A stretch of DNA of 64,000 nucleotides. It comes from Trichoplax adhaerens (taxonomy: Eukaryota; Placozoa; Uniplacotomia; Trichoplacea; Trichoplacidae). Shown here in pieces: positions 23,452 to 37,600 of the stretch. Every line of letters starts with the position of its first letter. Positions within the stretch are counted from its first letter, which is position 1. Position numbers and translations under genes: made by a program. Below the pieces are notes generated by a model. It made no database searches, had not been told where the DNA came from, and worked only from the letters and a program-made list of their open reading frames with translations. The stretch is from the NCBI RefSeq assembly GCF_000150275.1, contig NW_002060943.1, forward strand, positions 4,112,008-4,176,007, given 5' to 3'.

Positions 23452-26400
23452 CGTAAATGCCAATAGTATTGCTTAATTTATTCCTATGTAAGTGAAGTTA
23501 AGTCCAATAATATTTGATATGCAGATCCAAGCGTACTGTAAATCTAAAGTATACTAGATTGATTAATGATTTGTAGCAGAGTTATCTTCATCACCTTCTT
23601 ATAAATATTTCGGGATGACGAATTTCGTTGATAAGGCTGAGTAGACGGCGCCTTGATGTAATTAATTACTAGCTAGCGATAAGTATTCTTACCAGACAAG
23701 TCTACTAAGTAATAAAGACCTCCCTTTGTTGACCTCTTTATACTCTACCGTTTATACGCCGAATACTACGGTACCGTTATTGCTCCTCTCTCATCTTGCG
23801 TATGATATCTTTATAGATGGATTCTTAAAGCCTCCTTTATCGTTATTTGTTATAGCATTGCTCGAAAATATTAAAAATTGCTTTACTAATATTATTACCG
23901 TTCATAAACGTTTACACAAATATGTACCTGCTGATTACCGTCATCTTTTAACCGGAGAATAGACTCAAACAAATATTGATGGGATTTCAGCTTACGAAAT
24001 TTAATAAAATCAATATTAGTTAAGATACTAGATATCCAAGTGGCTATATAAAATGCACTCGAAGCAATTTATTTGAAAACATACCGTAACATCAGTGGAT
24101 CTATTGCCATTGACATATCCACAGATTCCATTTAAAGTAGCATTGTCATATCGGATAAATTATTCAACGCATTCAATTGCATATCTGATAAATCCCACGA
24201 ATTCTATTATTTGTAGTTATTATTTGTAGAATTTTGTTATTTTCAGATAATAAATTCTAACTCTTTAATCATCCAATCATGCTAGTTTGACGCGGACTAA
24301 CCTGAGCTATGCACCCTAACAGAGGTTACTATAAAAAATAGAAGCAAATTAATTCAGCCATACCGGAACTTACTGATTAGCTACCGGTGTATCTATATAC
24401 ACAGTATACAGTTTCATTCTTGGTTTATCACTTCCTTTTTCGATATATGGTGATTTACGCAAGTTAGATGGACATATACAGTTGATTGTACTAATAGCAT
24501 AACTGAAAAAGAGTGCCGCTAAATTAAGATACTGTCTGCAGCATTTTAAAATTATTCCGTAATCATATCTTTATTAGATCAAATTGTAGCTTTATTCTAT
24601 AGTATACTGGGCGTGTATTACATTTTGATGTCTATACCAATTCACAATAATATCGCGATCGTTTAATGCTGAAACAATAGAATTACGACAAAAATACCAC
24701 TAATTGCTAAATTTCTATAACTAATGAATGCAATTTAATTTTTCAAAAGGTCGATAATTGCTTGATTTAGGCCGCACACTTGGGTTATGGCGCCTACAAC
24801 GTCATTAGCATTAAAGGAATAGTTTAAGACGTCCTTGATTCATTTAGATATATTACGCCGTTGCTTTAATTTCTAGTGTTCATATTTCTTGTTTTCGTAC
24901 CTTTCATATAGTATCAGTGTTAGTTATTTCAATGTTGACATAAGAATTGCCATGATTAGCATGACATTAACAGAGCACATAACTATCCTAACTTACGTAT
25001 TGCATTATACAACAAAAACTAATGTACAACATTTAATATAACCCCATCAAAACATGTTGATAACAAATACAGGCCTAATAAGATTGTTTTATTAGAACTA
25101 ACTTGTGTTTGTTGTCGACGGCAAACATCATCTTCACAACAACATTGACATTTTTAAGTAACCATAATAAAATCGATTAATAATTATAATAATGAACAAG
25201 AATGCACGAGCTTGCCTTCGTCATAGTACGGCAAAATCTAATCGTCAAATTTGTTTTTTACTGTATACCTACGGTATATGATCACTACTTTACTGATTTA
25301 ATGTTGAAATTGATCAAATGATAATTATCGTCCTTCAAACACAATAATTGTTAGTATCGGACACAGAGTTTTATTAGGTAAACAGAACAAGATTTATGAT
25401 GTCGCTAGCAATTTATCATTTATTATCAATTTTATCATTTTATTCCTTTACATGAAGCGCCCGACATAGATAATATTTCAAAGAGCCGAATATGGATTTA
25501 TGAAATCATCAGTCTAATATGAGATAACCTTCTTTTGTCTGGCCGAAACTCTTTTTGATAAAGTAACAAAGTATTAAATATATTCGCCGAATAGTTATTT
25601 TTTCAATTTGATCCAACTAGAATGCCAATTATTGAAGAAATGCCTAAGTGGGAAACTGTTGTTGATAGAGATTAAATCAATATCTAATTTCGAATTTTGA
25701 GTCATTGCGCTTCTTAATGGATATTGTATACTATAGAACGAGATTTGATTTCGTTCCATTTTGGCTTATTCTCTCCAATGGACGTATATACTCATGAATG
25801 GAAATATCGATATAGTAAGTTATCATCTATGATATCTTATGCTGAGATAAACTAGCAGACGTAGTACAGCAATTTAAAAACGGTTATTAAATTGGTAACA
25901 TTATTTATGAATGGCATGTCGTGATTACTGTAGGTAAACGGTAGCTAGCAAAACAAGAAACTGTGATTGATTCGAAAGTAAACAATAGCTAGCGATAGCA
26001 TTAAATAATAATACTGCTGTTCATGCCATAATCAGAAGATTATAGAAAATATAAGGAACCATGCTATTTACCGGATACGTCAGTGATCCCCATTATAAAG
26101 TAGTTAGTCGAGGTAAATTATAATGACGATAGAATTAAAATATTATTGTATTTTTAGTTTACTCATTCTATCCCATCGATAACATGAATGTAATTACACG
26201 GTTATTTATTTATTCGTAATAATTAATTTATAGTTTTAAATCAAACATTCTAAGGCATACGATCAAGTTAAACAATACCACATCAGCGATTCTACTGACG
26301 TCCATCCTGATACAGTAATGAAAAATGTGACGATTTGAATTTTACATTTTAAGATTAAAACTGAGGCATTTTATTTTCTTTTCAATTACTGTACATTAAT

Positions 26401-29400
26401 AAGGTAATAGTTCAGTTTTATGACTTCTATTTACTTTGTATTAGAGGATTGATCACCTAATTCGCAGTGTTACATAAAATCCTATGCTTTTACCGTGTAA
26501 TTCTGAAAGAAAGTTTGAAAGTTCTATAGTATAAAAAGGTAGAAACATTAACTTTTCTATGTTGAAATACTTGATTGCAATTCTCAATTACATTACTGTA
26601 CTATAGAAAGATAAATGACCTGTCGTGGATTAATATCGTACAATCCAATTTTTTATCAAATTTTTTGCATGAGAAGACTTAGAATTGTTTGGCATTCATT
26701 GGGAAATCTTGGAAAATATTAAATTCATAAATTGTCAACGATATTTTATACTTTTCTTTCATATCACTATAGTTGAACTAAGGTTTGACTCATTAATGTA
26801 CGAATAAGATCTAATTAAAAACGTCAACAATGTTATGGCTATTATAAGACGAGCTTTCATTTATGTACCGATATGTGTAAAGTTGACTTAAAACCAGCTC
26901 GAAGCACACAGTGTTTATTGTCACTGCTGATACTTTTGTTAACTTAATACGAGGTCGTGAGGCATTCTATATTTCCAAATTGACAGTTTCAATATCTAAA
27001 CTATTAATGTATGACTGCAACTTCTGAGTTTATTGTTTATATTCATAATTAATACGTTTTCGATCATAATATAATAGTATATGACTAATAAATATAGTTC
27101 TTTTACAGCCTACAGTACAATATGTGGTGTGTTCTATATTTATTTTGAAATTATAATCCCGATTGTCAAGATCATAAGACTGATACCTGTATACAGCTAT
27201 ATTAATATTGCCTTGATTGTGCCAGTATCAGCCGTAAATGATATAATGTACTATAGTGTAATAAATTGTTACGGGAGCATAAATTTCAATGCTTCAACAC
27301 GGTATACTGACAGTAAAAAAATGAGATAAAATATTGTATTTCAAGGTCGCAGCAATGCCGTATGAATGAAATTAAAATATTATACTATAAAATATAAGGT
27401 AGGCCTAAAATATTTTAAGATTTGTTACCGTTTTGCTGTTGATTTTAAGTGCTGATTACCTCTCTAAGAATAACAATTACGAACTACTGAATAGTGCTAA
27501 AGATGCATACGCTGGGTAATTTTATTTCACGAAAAAGACTAATAAAGGGCTCATTAGAAGGTCATACTGCTCCTTAGAATAGATTGAATGATAATTTCTA
27601 TTCTAAAATTCAATTTAATCGAAAGAGCTTCATACAGTACTCTACATTTTGGAGTTAATTGAACAACTATGTTGACGATTATTGGCTTTGGATGGATATT
27701 ATGAAGATTATAATAGCTATCCACATCTTCGTAGTCCTTTCAGTGGAAAGTTTGAATTATCCTTTAATAGTACTAGGTTATTATGATTTATAGAAATATA
27801 CACTGATTTAATTCAGGTTCCTGAAGTGAAATTTTTACTTGATTGTTCGATTCTTGTATCGCTGTGATTTAACCTTGATTAGACAAAGAGAGTGATTACT
27901 CACACCGCAGTATACGCTATCAATATTGCTTACGTTGTTTAATAATAGTGTGAAGTTAGTATACATTTTACCATAAAAGTATCTGTACGATTTCTACTGG
28001 GAATTTCACAACCTTACAAATCTGAAAGAAAAGAAACTGCTACTTAGAATTTCTTTAGACTTTAGATCTTTGGTTAAGAACGTAGGTTGTATTTCAACGT
28101 GAAGTACTATATATATAGACATGTAAACTTTCATGAAGTAATGATTTTAGAATATCTATTATCAAAATATCATAAAGGGTAAATATTGGAGTGTTGTCGA
28201 AATGAATTTAACCTATGACACGATTTCAATTCCACGCTGGGATATGTATGATGATTGCACAACTCACAACTCACTAACTGGTTATGTTTACAAGCCATCA
28301 ATGTTGCATTAAAATAAAACTGATCATGAGCTTGGATTCACCCATTCTAAGTAAGCCACGTATGGGATTCCCATAATTTATGTCAAGATCTATTTGTGTC
28401 ATAACTCATGAATTATTATGGCCTAATATAGAACACTAATATCACAATGTTGTGGATTAAATTTGGGTCGTGCGTCCTATACGGTGGGATCAATGCCCCT
28501 AGGTAAGACTGGGATAAGCATTTTCTGCATCCTCTCTTTCTTTTAGGGTCTCTAGAGTTCACTATACATTATCACCGCGTAATCACGATTATAAGGACTT
28601 CCCTCTATGCAGTCACAGGCCACTTTTTTTAGGGATTCCGTGCTGTACTTGGCGTATTTACGGTGTCTATCAACGAAATTTGATTCCTGCTAGAAGCATG
28701 CTTCTATATATTACATTATTCATTCTTTGCATAATCTTGACATCATCCAGACAGCAGAGGCTAGTGACAAGGCACAGATTGATTCAGACTTACATGAAAT
28801 GACGATTGGTAAACTACAATTATCATATAGTACATGAGGCTTCGTGAAATTAAAGCTTGATATCGTAAAATTTAAATTATCCGCACATAGGAACAATCAT
28901 GGTCTTTATTGCATTATTTACGTCCGCTTACTTAGGTATTCAACAGGTANNNNNNNNNNNNNNNNNNNNNNNNNNNNNNNNNNNNNNNNNNNNNNNNNNT
29001 GAATGAAGTGTTGCACTGGTGCCATGTTTTACCTACTCACAACTAATATGAATCATTCCATGTATGGAAACGTCTCTGTTCATTGTATTACTGTGCAATA
29101 CTGTATATTAAGTTTATATATGGACAGGAAAATACTTTACCGTGGCAAGCAATTCAGCTAGGATAGCTATATAAGGTATTAGAGGGTTGATTTTACGTAA
29201 GCGTTTCAATTTTTAGATTAGGACACACAAATAGGCAGCTTCACTTTCAGTGAAATACGTTTGGATTGCACGCTTGTGATAATCACGTAGCACTAAAAGG
29301 TGGAAGATAGAGCATAATTTATCACGTATGTTGGTTAATATGCTTTTAAGTTAGTATTGATCGCACTTGGTTTTTAAATAATCAGATAGGTGTCGTTTTG

Positions 29401-29952
29401 CTGATATAATAAGGATCATAATTGCTATTATTGATTATTGGATACAGTCTAATGGTATAAAACAAACTTTTAATGTAGATGAGCTAGTACCTGTAATGAA
29501 ATTCAGTTGAGTAGATCAGTCGCAGAAAGGACAGACATGTTAATTTATTGCTTCTAATAGTAAACAATGAAGTATTCCATTTACCTCATAAGCACGGTTC
29601 GTGTAGTATATTGAAGGTTGCAATCATATATCAGTAGTAAAGTACCTTATAACGAAATCGTCTTTGTAAACTTGTATAACGTGTATACCTTATAAAGTAG
29701 AATGTTTTAAAAAATAATAATGGTGATAGAGTTGTTAGCATATATATATATACTGTTGAAACTTTTATGATACCATAGAATCAGTTTAATGATTCTTGAA
29801 GTAAACAATAGTAAATATTTTGGATATGCTTATTTCTTTAGTCATTATTAAAGTAAATCCTTCAAGGTTAGCAATCGATTGATATAGTTTTTAATGCCCA
29901 CACAATTTAACGTTGGTCTAGAAGTGTCGTGAGAGGAAATTGCTGATTGAAA
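23452..29952. other. 6.5-kb gene-poor AT-rich region with assembly gap
   Basis: No exon series with matching splice sites or any recognisable protein is visible on either strand. Short frames (for example 23726-23962 and 27081-27329) lack support. It may hold distal regulatory DNA of the CRD-TSP1-NTR gene, which starts at its left edge, but nothing in the sequence shows that directly. Confidence 0.45.
28950..28999. other. Assembly gap (50 N)
   Basis: Exactly fifty N bases. A fixed round number suggests a scaffold gap of unknown true size. Confidence 0.99.
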
Positions 29953-32384
29953 ATGCGAAGGAGTAAATATTTTATAAATGACGGTAAGTTGAGTAGACGG
30001 TTCTCTAAGTGGAGGCTGCCCTTTACTGTTTACAGTCGCATGATGAATCTGTTTCAATAGTAATGGAGTTGATAAAAAAAGGCAATTCGATTAATTCATA
30101 ATTATTTTGAAGGTCCTAGATCTGAATTCTTCGATACTAAAGTAAACCCGTTCGAGGAAGTATTTGAGAAAGAAAGACTCAGTGATAGGGAATGTGAACT
30201 TGATTCGGTTCAGCTGTCACCTAAACCATTCGATCAGAATGATTCAAGGATAAAGAAGCACGCCAAAGCTGGAAAAGTTAAAAAGAAGAAAGAATCGAGA
30301 AAAAATAGAACAGATAAGAAGGTGATTACTTTTTCTTTAAAATGATTATGTCGAATAATGTGAATTTACTTACTTGACATTAGCAATTCATAAGCAAAGT
30401 AGATTGAATTCTAATGATATACTGTATCTATATTATTCAAACAGTGTAAGGGTAGTTCTTTTCTAAGTGCAATAAAAGATACAGTCAATTATACCCATGT
30501 TACCCTAATCCCTGAGCGAAGATTGACGGTTAGTAAATGAATTCGTTATTCGTTTTGGGGTTTCTACAATCTTTGCTATGTAAAATTATATTGTAGTACA
30601 TAGAAACCCTCTTTGTGTACATACTGTATGTATACTGACAATATTAAATACTGATATAATAGCAGAAGCTTTTGCCAATAATCACTACGGGAGCGAAAGC
30701 GTCAGAAGTTATAAAAAGAGGTTAATAAAATGCTATATTGCAAAAGCTGACTAGCTATATTTAATCGATACGACACTGTTATAACTGATATCTGTTACTA
30801 AAATATAAAGGTGAACATATCCAACTGATCTAATCCAGATTTACAACTATCTTTGTAGATAATGAAAATGAAGTTGTCGTCACTTCGAAACCATCCTCTA
30901 TCACGCATGTGAAGGTATTCACCATTGTAACTGTTTTATAGTCCTTTGCAACTTATACTAAGAATTAGTATAAGTCTGACACAGTTGCATACGTATGCTC
31001 TTTTGGATTTTGATGAGTAACCATCATGCATTGTAAATCATAGATTCTTCTGTAGTCTTATTTTGAAGGAAATGATAGCGAATAGGAGTTTTAAATAAGC
31101 ACATTTAGTGTTATCGTAAATGGAATAAGATCTGCTTATCATATAGTAGTAATCTAAAGTTATCTAAGTCGCATTAATTATATAGTAAGGCATGAATTTG
31201 CAAAGTTATGTGTATGGATTGATCTAGGCTATACAACTAATTACAATTTTATTTATATTTAGAATAATTCGGAATTGCAGACAAATCCTCAGTGTAGTAA
31301 ATACTTCAATGATTGGGACAAATTTTCGGCCGATGGTAGTTCAACAAGTATTGTTGATAGTGTAAAATCAGAATCTGATGAAACACTAATGAAAAATTTC
31401 GGCAAACCGTAAGAAATCATTTTTACTTATTCAGATTATGTTTAATTTGCAATGAATATAGTATACGAGAAGTTGTATGCTTGCATACTTTCACATACAA
31501 AAGCGCTTAAGATTCTTAAAAGCTACCACTTAATACTTTTAATATATGACTTTTATTATTATTATTTTAGAAAGGTCAACATCGATAGTTACGATTGGCT
31601 TGACGAGGTATGATGATGAGGTTCAAGAATTGAATATTTGGCCTGTTTAACTTCTAGTAGCTTACTTTATCTATTACATTTAACAGGATACCTCTGCATT
31701 GGATGCGTGCAATCATGTCTGCTCTACATTTAGAAAAAAATTCACATTGAATTGCACAGGTTAAAAGGCAATTTTCGACAATGTTGTCTGTAATACTTAA
31801 AAATTCACCTTCAGGTTTCTTTTAGGATACTTTGCCAACGTTAGGGAATCTCTATTAAAAGAAAGGAAAAGGTATACATTAATACATAGCATATACTAAT
31901 CAGATGCAATAATTATAGAAAGGCTGAGTAGTTTTTTGACTCTCTTTTAACACGTTAACTAAATCGAAATCGTTGCTAATTCATTTACTCTTTGTAACTT
32001 AGAAACAGTAATAATTAATGATTGTTTTACTTTTAATCAAAAATTTTTATATATATATGATAGTTCTCTAAACAGAGCAATATACAAAAAATCTGAAACG
32101 CACAACTTTACAAAGAATCAGTCGAGTGAAGGTATAGCCGCGTATATAGAATTTTCCATCTGTGAATTCTATAATTTTGTGTATAGTGTATACCCATAGG
32201 TTTACTATTGCTATAAAAGCGATGCCATATTTATAAAATAAGGCATTACTTTATGGGAATGGAAATTTGAGCTCATTTCTTATAACTGATTAATCTTGCT
32301 TTCATAGATTTATTCCAGGAGGTAGATTATACAAGTACTTTATCTCCGCTAGACTCCTTCATCTCAGATGCAGACATGTTCTAG
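29953..32384 (+). CDS. Unrecognised 272-residue hydrophilic protein, ten exons
   Basis: Ten exons join in frame from ATG to TAG: 29953-29983, 30113-30321, 30445-30532, 30859-30914, 31263-31408, 31571-31607, 31687-31759, 31826-31871, 32076-32131, 32308-32384. Every junction has GT-AG ends and matching phase, which is strong evidence for a real gene although no open stretch exceeds about 70 codons. It starts MRRSKYFINDG. A lysine-rich patch (KHAKAGKVKKKKESRKNRT, about 59-77) could be a nuclear signal. Acidic, Trp-containing motifs follow (FNDWDKFSADG, SYDWLDE), then a basic helix (NVRESLLKERKRAIYKK) and an acidic end (LSPLDSFISDADMF). I do not recognise a family and assign no function. A further exon near 30664-30707 is possible. 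The second exon keeps its frame only with the 31-bp first exon. Confidence 0.65.
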
Positions 32385-34626
32385 ATGTGGCAATAATGCC
32401 CAGAATAGATATTGTTTTTTGTAAATATACGTATACGTATATCAGACAACTTTCAATTATTTTAATACGGTGTGGCTAATATTCCGTACTTGAAACTGCG
32501 ACTTGCCACGAACTTGAAATTCATTTTCTGTCCTTAATTATATATATATGCTAATATATCTATCTATCTATATATATCACTTTAATATATTATGACACAA
32601 GTTGACTGAGATTGGATAGGAAAAGGCGTACATAGTATCGAGAGACGAATTTGGACCTATCCTTCCTAAAAAGCGTAAGAAATATTGGATCGCAAATTTG
32701 GACTTTTTTTCGAATAATCCTTCCGGATAGTATTTGAAATTTGTTGCAAGCTCTTCCCTATCTTTCACGATCTCAGCGTTTAATCATTGCCTACTATTCG
32801 TTGATTCAATTGGAGACTAGCTGAATGCATGAATAAAAATATCTTTGCGTTTTAATTATGTTTTAGTGGTCGATAGTAGTCTGAGGTAATCGCTTTTACA
32901 TTTATTATGATACTGGGCTGAGTAATTAATTAAGAGCATTTTCTAAATGATTCTGTTGGCTTATCGACTGCAATGAATAATTCAGGAAATAAGCTTAAAG
33001 ATTATGATTTAAATATGAGAACTTGCTGACTAAATATTTAGTAGAGAAGGTTTGATATCCACATGCTGCGTTTGCATACTGTGTTCACTAGTATGGGTGT
33101 ATCGTAAATTAGAATTAGATACGAGTATATGCGTTGCGTTCAAAATCGAACATTTCAATTCTGATATGATACAAGCATTGGCAATTTTTTGGCTAATGTA
33201 TCCTGGTCATGGATTATTTCAAATGAGAGTAATGGACGACATGCGGCTTATACAAAATGATGCGCCCTGGGGTGATAGATTACGGCTGACAACAATAAAG
33301 CAGACAATAATGAAATTCTTGTTGATTTCCGTGTATAATTCTGTAGTTATTTGTTCAATATAACTCTGGCGTAGGTCAGCCCATTGCCGTAGTTCGTATT
33401 TTTACATTACACACGTTGAATATTTGCAGTTCAAAGAGAAGTTATGCCATGATACAGTGCTATGTCGAATATCTGTACCCCACAAGTTTCTACATTTTGT
33501 ACAAAATTGTATTCCATCAATTGATTTATTGACTGCAAAGTTTGAAATGGACACAATGTTAGTCTGTGGTTTTCGCGTAGTGGTTACTGTACAGAGTGCA
33601 ACGCGCGTTACAAGTACTGGATAGGCATGGCGAATGTGTTCAGCAGATGGTAATTGTAAGTTTGGCTGTTGTGCAGTATCCACCATTTGCTGATGGTTAC
33701 TTTGATTTGGCTGTACAGTACTGCATGGACGGCCATTATGATGATATTACGGATCATTCTTGATACACGTGTCGTGCTTTCAACCTGAGTTGCACTACAG
33801 CTGGAACGTGGGCGGAGAATAGTTGCAGTGCATCAGTGTTATGCTGTACACTCAGTGTACGTCCATGTGATTTATAGTACTGTACAGTATTTGTGCTTTC
33901 AACTGGATCAAATCAGGCAAATTGCCTATAAAGTTAATTAACAGTACAGTCAGTTAATAAGATTACTATGATTGTTTTTTTGCGAGGTACACAGCATCGC
34001 AGAGTTTTATTCTACTGTATTTTGGGACTATTTTTTTCTTTTTTTTTCTTCAGAGTGTATTGTAAGCAGTACAGTACAATAGAACAGCACTATACTTGTA
34101 CTGTACTGTACGTACTGTACTCGCCTTTTCATCTAGTGTACAGTACAGTACCGTACAGTACAGTATGCGAATCTGCTGTACTGTACAGTACAGTACAGTA
34201 CAGTACTGGACTTGGTACAGTAAGTTAGCACTCCATGTTTTTTTCTGAACTCTACTAGACCAGACAGTATGAAATCTGCTTAGCGCATATGAAAATGACT
34301 TTCCTGCGAATCTGCTAGACTACAACACTTGCACTGAGTGCCGTGTACACTGCACAGGACGATGCTAAAGCCTTCTTACTTTTATGGCCGCTCTGCACGT
34401 TTTTACACCACCGTGCTGACACTACAGTACTGTACACTGTACACTGTACGGTAGTATCATGTGGTATAGTAGAGTGACTGACCGCTTGAGTCACATACAG
34501 CGGTGTACGTATAGTATACAGTAGTGTAAAGTACTACAGTTTCGGCTGCAGGCCTGCAACAGTACGGCAGTTTGTTGGATGAGCACGCGCATACTAAGGT
34601 ATAGTACTTTTTTACGGTCAAGGGAG
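32385..34626. other. Intergenic, PUR gene 5' flank
   Basis: The left part is AT-rich with (TA)n and (CTAT)n microsatellite near 32540-32578. The right part (from about 33700) becomes richer in GTAC palindromes, listed separately. A 103-codon frame at 33052-33363 has no ATG start and no recognisable product. Confidence 0.5.
33709..34570. repeat. Large GTAC-palindrome (CAGTA)n/(TACTG)n cluster upstream of PUR gene
   Basis: Dense repetition of tacagtac and gtactgtac in both orientations, most uniform at 34130-34208, where acagtacagtaccgtacagt and its relatives run almost without break. Further units are at 34420-34455 (tacagtactgtacactgtac) and around 34500-34560. It ends about 60 bp before the PUR start codon at 34627. 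Confidence 0.9.
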
Positions 34627-37600
34627 ATGGCGGAGCGGCAAGGAGCTGGAAGTGATTTACAGGCTGAGTCCACTTCGGAATTCAGCGGTAATGAGTATGA
34701 AGGAAATGCGAAAGGTAGGCGAAATATGTTTACAATGAAATAGTCATGGACAAAGATGTATTTTGCAAGTGATTGCTGCTTTCTGAACTTTGGGATGTTT
34801 AGTCAGGAGTTGCAGCTCGACGCCTCAAATGACGATGGCATTTTTAGCTATACTGTATTGTCATGTATTCTCCTCTACTCTACTACTTTGTTGTATGTGG
34901 TATAGTATGCGTAAAGCAGTTCGTGATTGATAATTGCCACACAACATTGAATATTGTACGTTGCATTTATTTGAATATTACATTGAATGATTGCGTGATA
35001 GTTGTTCAATGGGTGATATGATATGTTGTTGCTTAAATGTCCGATTACGGTTTATGCAACTAAAATGTTCGTACGTACTTTGCTATCTTACTATACATCT
35101 TGTAGGTAAAGACGATCTAGCATCCAAAACGTTGCATATCCAAGCTAAACGTTTCTACCTGGATGTCAAACAGAATAGAGGTGGGCGCTTCATTAAAGTC
35201 GCTGAGGTAAGCTAGCATCGTAGGTACACTGGAAAGAGTTACTATATAAACTTCTGCTTTTGGATCAAGTGCAAAATAGTGTCTGATTTTGGAAGAGCCT
35301 ACACTGCTAAGGTTTCTCCTTGATCGATCATACTGTAGTGTACAGTATCATCACTACCAAAGTCTACGCAACCATGATACAGGACTGCAGTAAACGTATA
35401 CAGTGCCCTATTTGATGCTGATTTGACTTTCAGACGGACATTGGCACAACTAATGTACAGTACAGTACTCTACTCTACTCACACCACTGCACGGTATGTT
35501 TCTGCAAGATTTCTCCTTCAAGTTTGTAAACTGACACAAAGTTGGAGAATAAAATTGATTGGCGTATTATCTCCAAAGAGTTTATATTCATTAGTATGAG
35601 TTCTGAATTGGGAATTTGGGTCGTTGGATTGTCGCGGTCTAATATACGCTATTGGAGACATCAAAATTGGCTGAGCAAGGCGCGTTTGAAAGTGACAGTA
35701 GTTCAGGAGAACTTGACGACCTCAGCGCTACTTTGACTACTTTTGCCATTGCCCCCATTTTCCATAGACTGTCTTTGTAGCGTGGTACTGTGCTGTAGAG
35801 TGTACAAGACGCGACCCACTGACCATTCATACCGTATGACCGTTAGTTTACAGTACAGTACTGTACTGCAGTCTTGAGTCTCCTAATCAATAAACGCCGC
35901 CGCGTTCAATATCAGGAGTACTTTGAAGTTGGTAGAAATCGGCCTAATACACCAAGTTTAGCACCGTTACCAATTGTAGTCTATGATCCTATGTACACTA
36001 TTTGAAGGGCCAGTTATTAGCACAGTCATTTCATCATTTTTTGGCGTACTATTTACTTTGGACGTGAGGTTTTACTCCTCGTCCCTGTCTATTCAATGCT
36101 TCAGCGCTACCGTCAAGAGGAAACCGAAAAAAAAACTTCGTGGAAAAGTGGATCGTCAAGTACCGTACATACTATAGATAGAGTACGATAGAAGCGTGTA
36201 GCAAAAGAAGTTTTTCCCCTTACTGCACTCTACACTACAAGTACAGTACAGTACACAGTGAGTGGAGTGCAAGTGCGCAACAGGGTCCAGCGCAGGCCAG
36301 ACCAGCAAGACCTTCAAAGTCTGCACAGTACGGTACGGCACGGTACGGTACGGTACCGGGAAATGATGGGGAGGCGTCAGCGCTCGCTCACTGCTCGTGT
36401 CACGAAAAGCGTCACTGATCGGGGAGGTCATTAGCAAGGTGAGACGCACCCTACTTGGACGCCAAGTCAGAAGGTATACAACACCTTGGACTTGTTTGCT
36501 ACTGCAGTCCCTAGGGGTACAACACTGTCCTCACCAATCAGGATTGCTAATTTGAAATCATGGATTACTGAAGCAATGAGTAGTGGATAGCTTAAGTCAA
36601 CAGTTAAAAGAACAGCAGTGACTTGAAAAATACTCAATCAGTCGTGAGAAATGGATCAGTGTGGAACCCTGGCCATTTCTCTACAAAATCTTGCATCCTT
36701 GATAAAATCAATCCACCCATAACATGGTGACACTGGTGGACGTAGAGGTCACAGAAAAAAACTACTCATCTCTATGCTTATGGGGATATACAGGACAGTA
36801 ATGCGAAAATGACTGCAGTACTGACAGTATTTAACACCATGAAAGTAGACAGTACATAAACGAGCTGGGACAGCTGAATGGGCAACCCGTTAGAAGAACT
36901 GCAATCAATAGGTAAAGTCAGACAAAGCAACGATACTTCACTGACTAGTTGTATTGCTAGGGGTCGATCTCGTCTTTTATTCAGTCAGACGACAACTTGC
37001 TCAGTTAAGGATTCCTAGAATCCTGGTAGATTCTAGGAATCATTGGGTGGGTCGTACAAGACGTCGATAGTTCTGTAAATAATGAATTGGAATGTTTTTG
37101 AGTCGATAGGTCTGTAGATTTCTAGGTGGAGTAAAGTTAAATGATTCATGAATAGAATGTGATGCTAGCTGTGTTAGTATCCAGTCACAAGATATAGTTA
37201 ATAACAAGTCACAAGATATAGTTAATAACAAGTCTTCATACAGTATTGCTAATCATTGGACAGATTAGTTAGTTGCTTACGTTACATCGACTCATCGATA
37301 CAGATGATAGCATCCACGTGCAAAAAATTGGGATAAACTTTACTGCAGTATCAGTTACTACTTGAGGAAATTTGACTATCATTTATGATATAATATTGGT
37401 TACATAATAATGAATTATAATTGATATTACAGGTAGCTTCCAATGGAAGCAGGAGTCAAATAACTTTCGGTATGACTTTGGGTAAAGACATACGAGATCA
37501 GTTGGATGATTTTGCTGATTTCTATGCTTCACTTGGTAAATTTGATATGATCTATATTTCTACCTATTTTGTGAGCTAATGTACAATTGATATTGCTGCC

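Noticed and set aside
23726-23962. 78-codon plus-strand frame beside the CRD gene
   Set aside because: Starts at TTG, not ATG; no recognisable domain and no splice-compatible neighbours. It could be an exon but nothing supports it.
27081-27329. 82-codon Ile/Tyr-rich frame in the gene-poor region
   Set aside because: Composition is what AT-rich random sequence gives; no family match and no partner exons.
30664-30707. Possible additional exon of the unrecognised ten-exon gene
   Set aside because: It can be fitted in phase (EAFANNHYGSESVR) using a weak GTTATA donor, but the gene is in frame without it, so I left it out.
33052-33363. 103-codon plus-strand frame upstream of the PUR gene
   Set aside because: Starts at TTG, has no recognisable domain, and lies in a region without matching splice sites.
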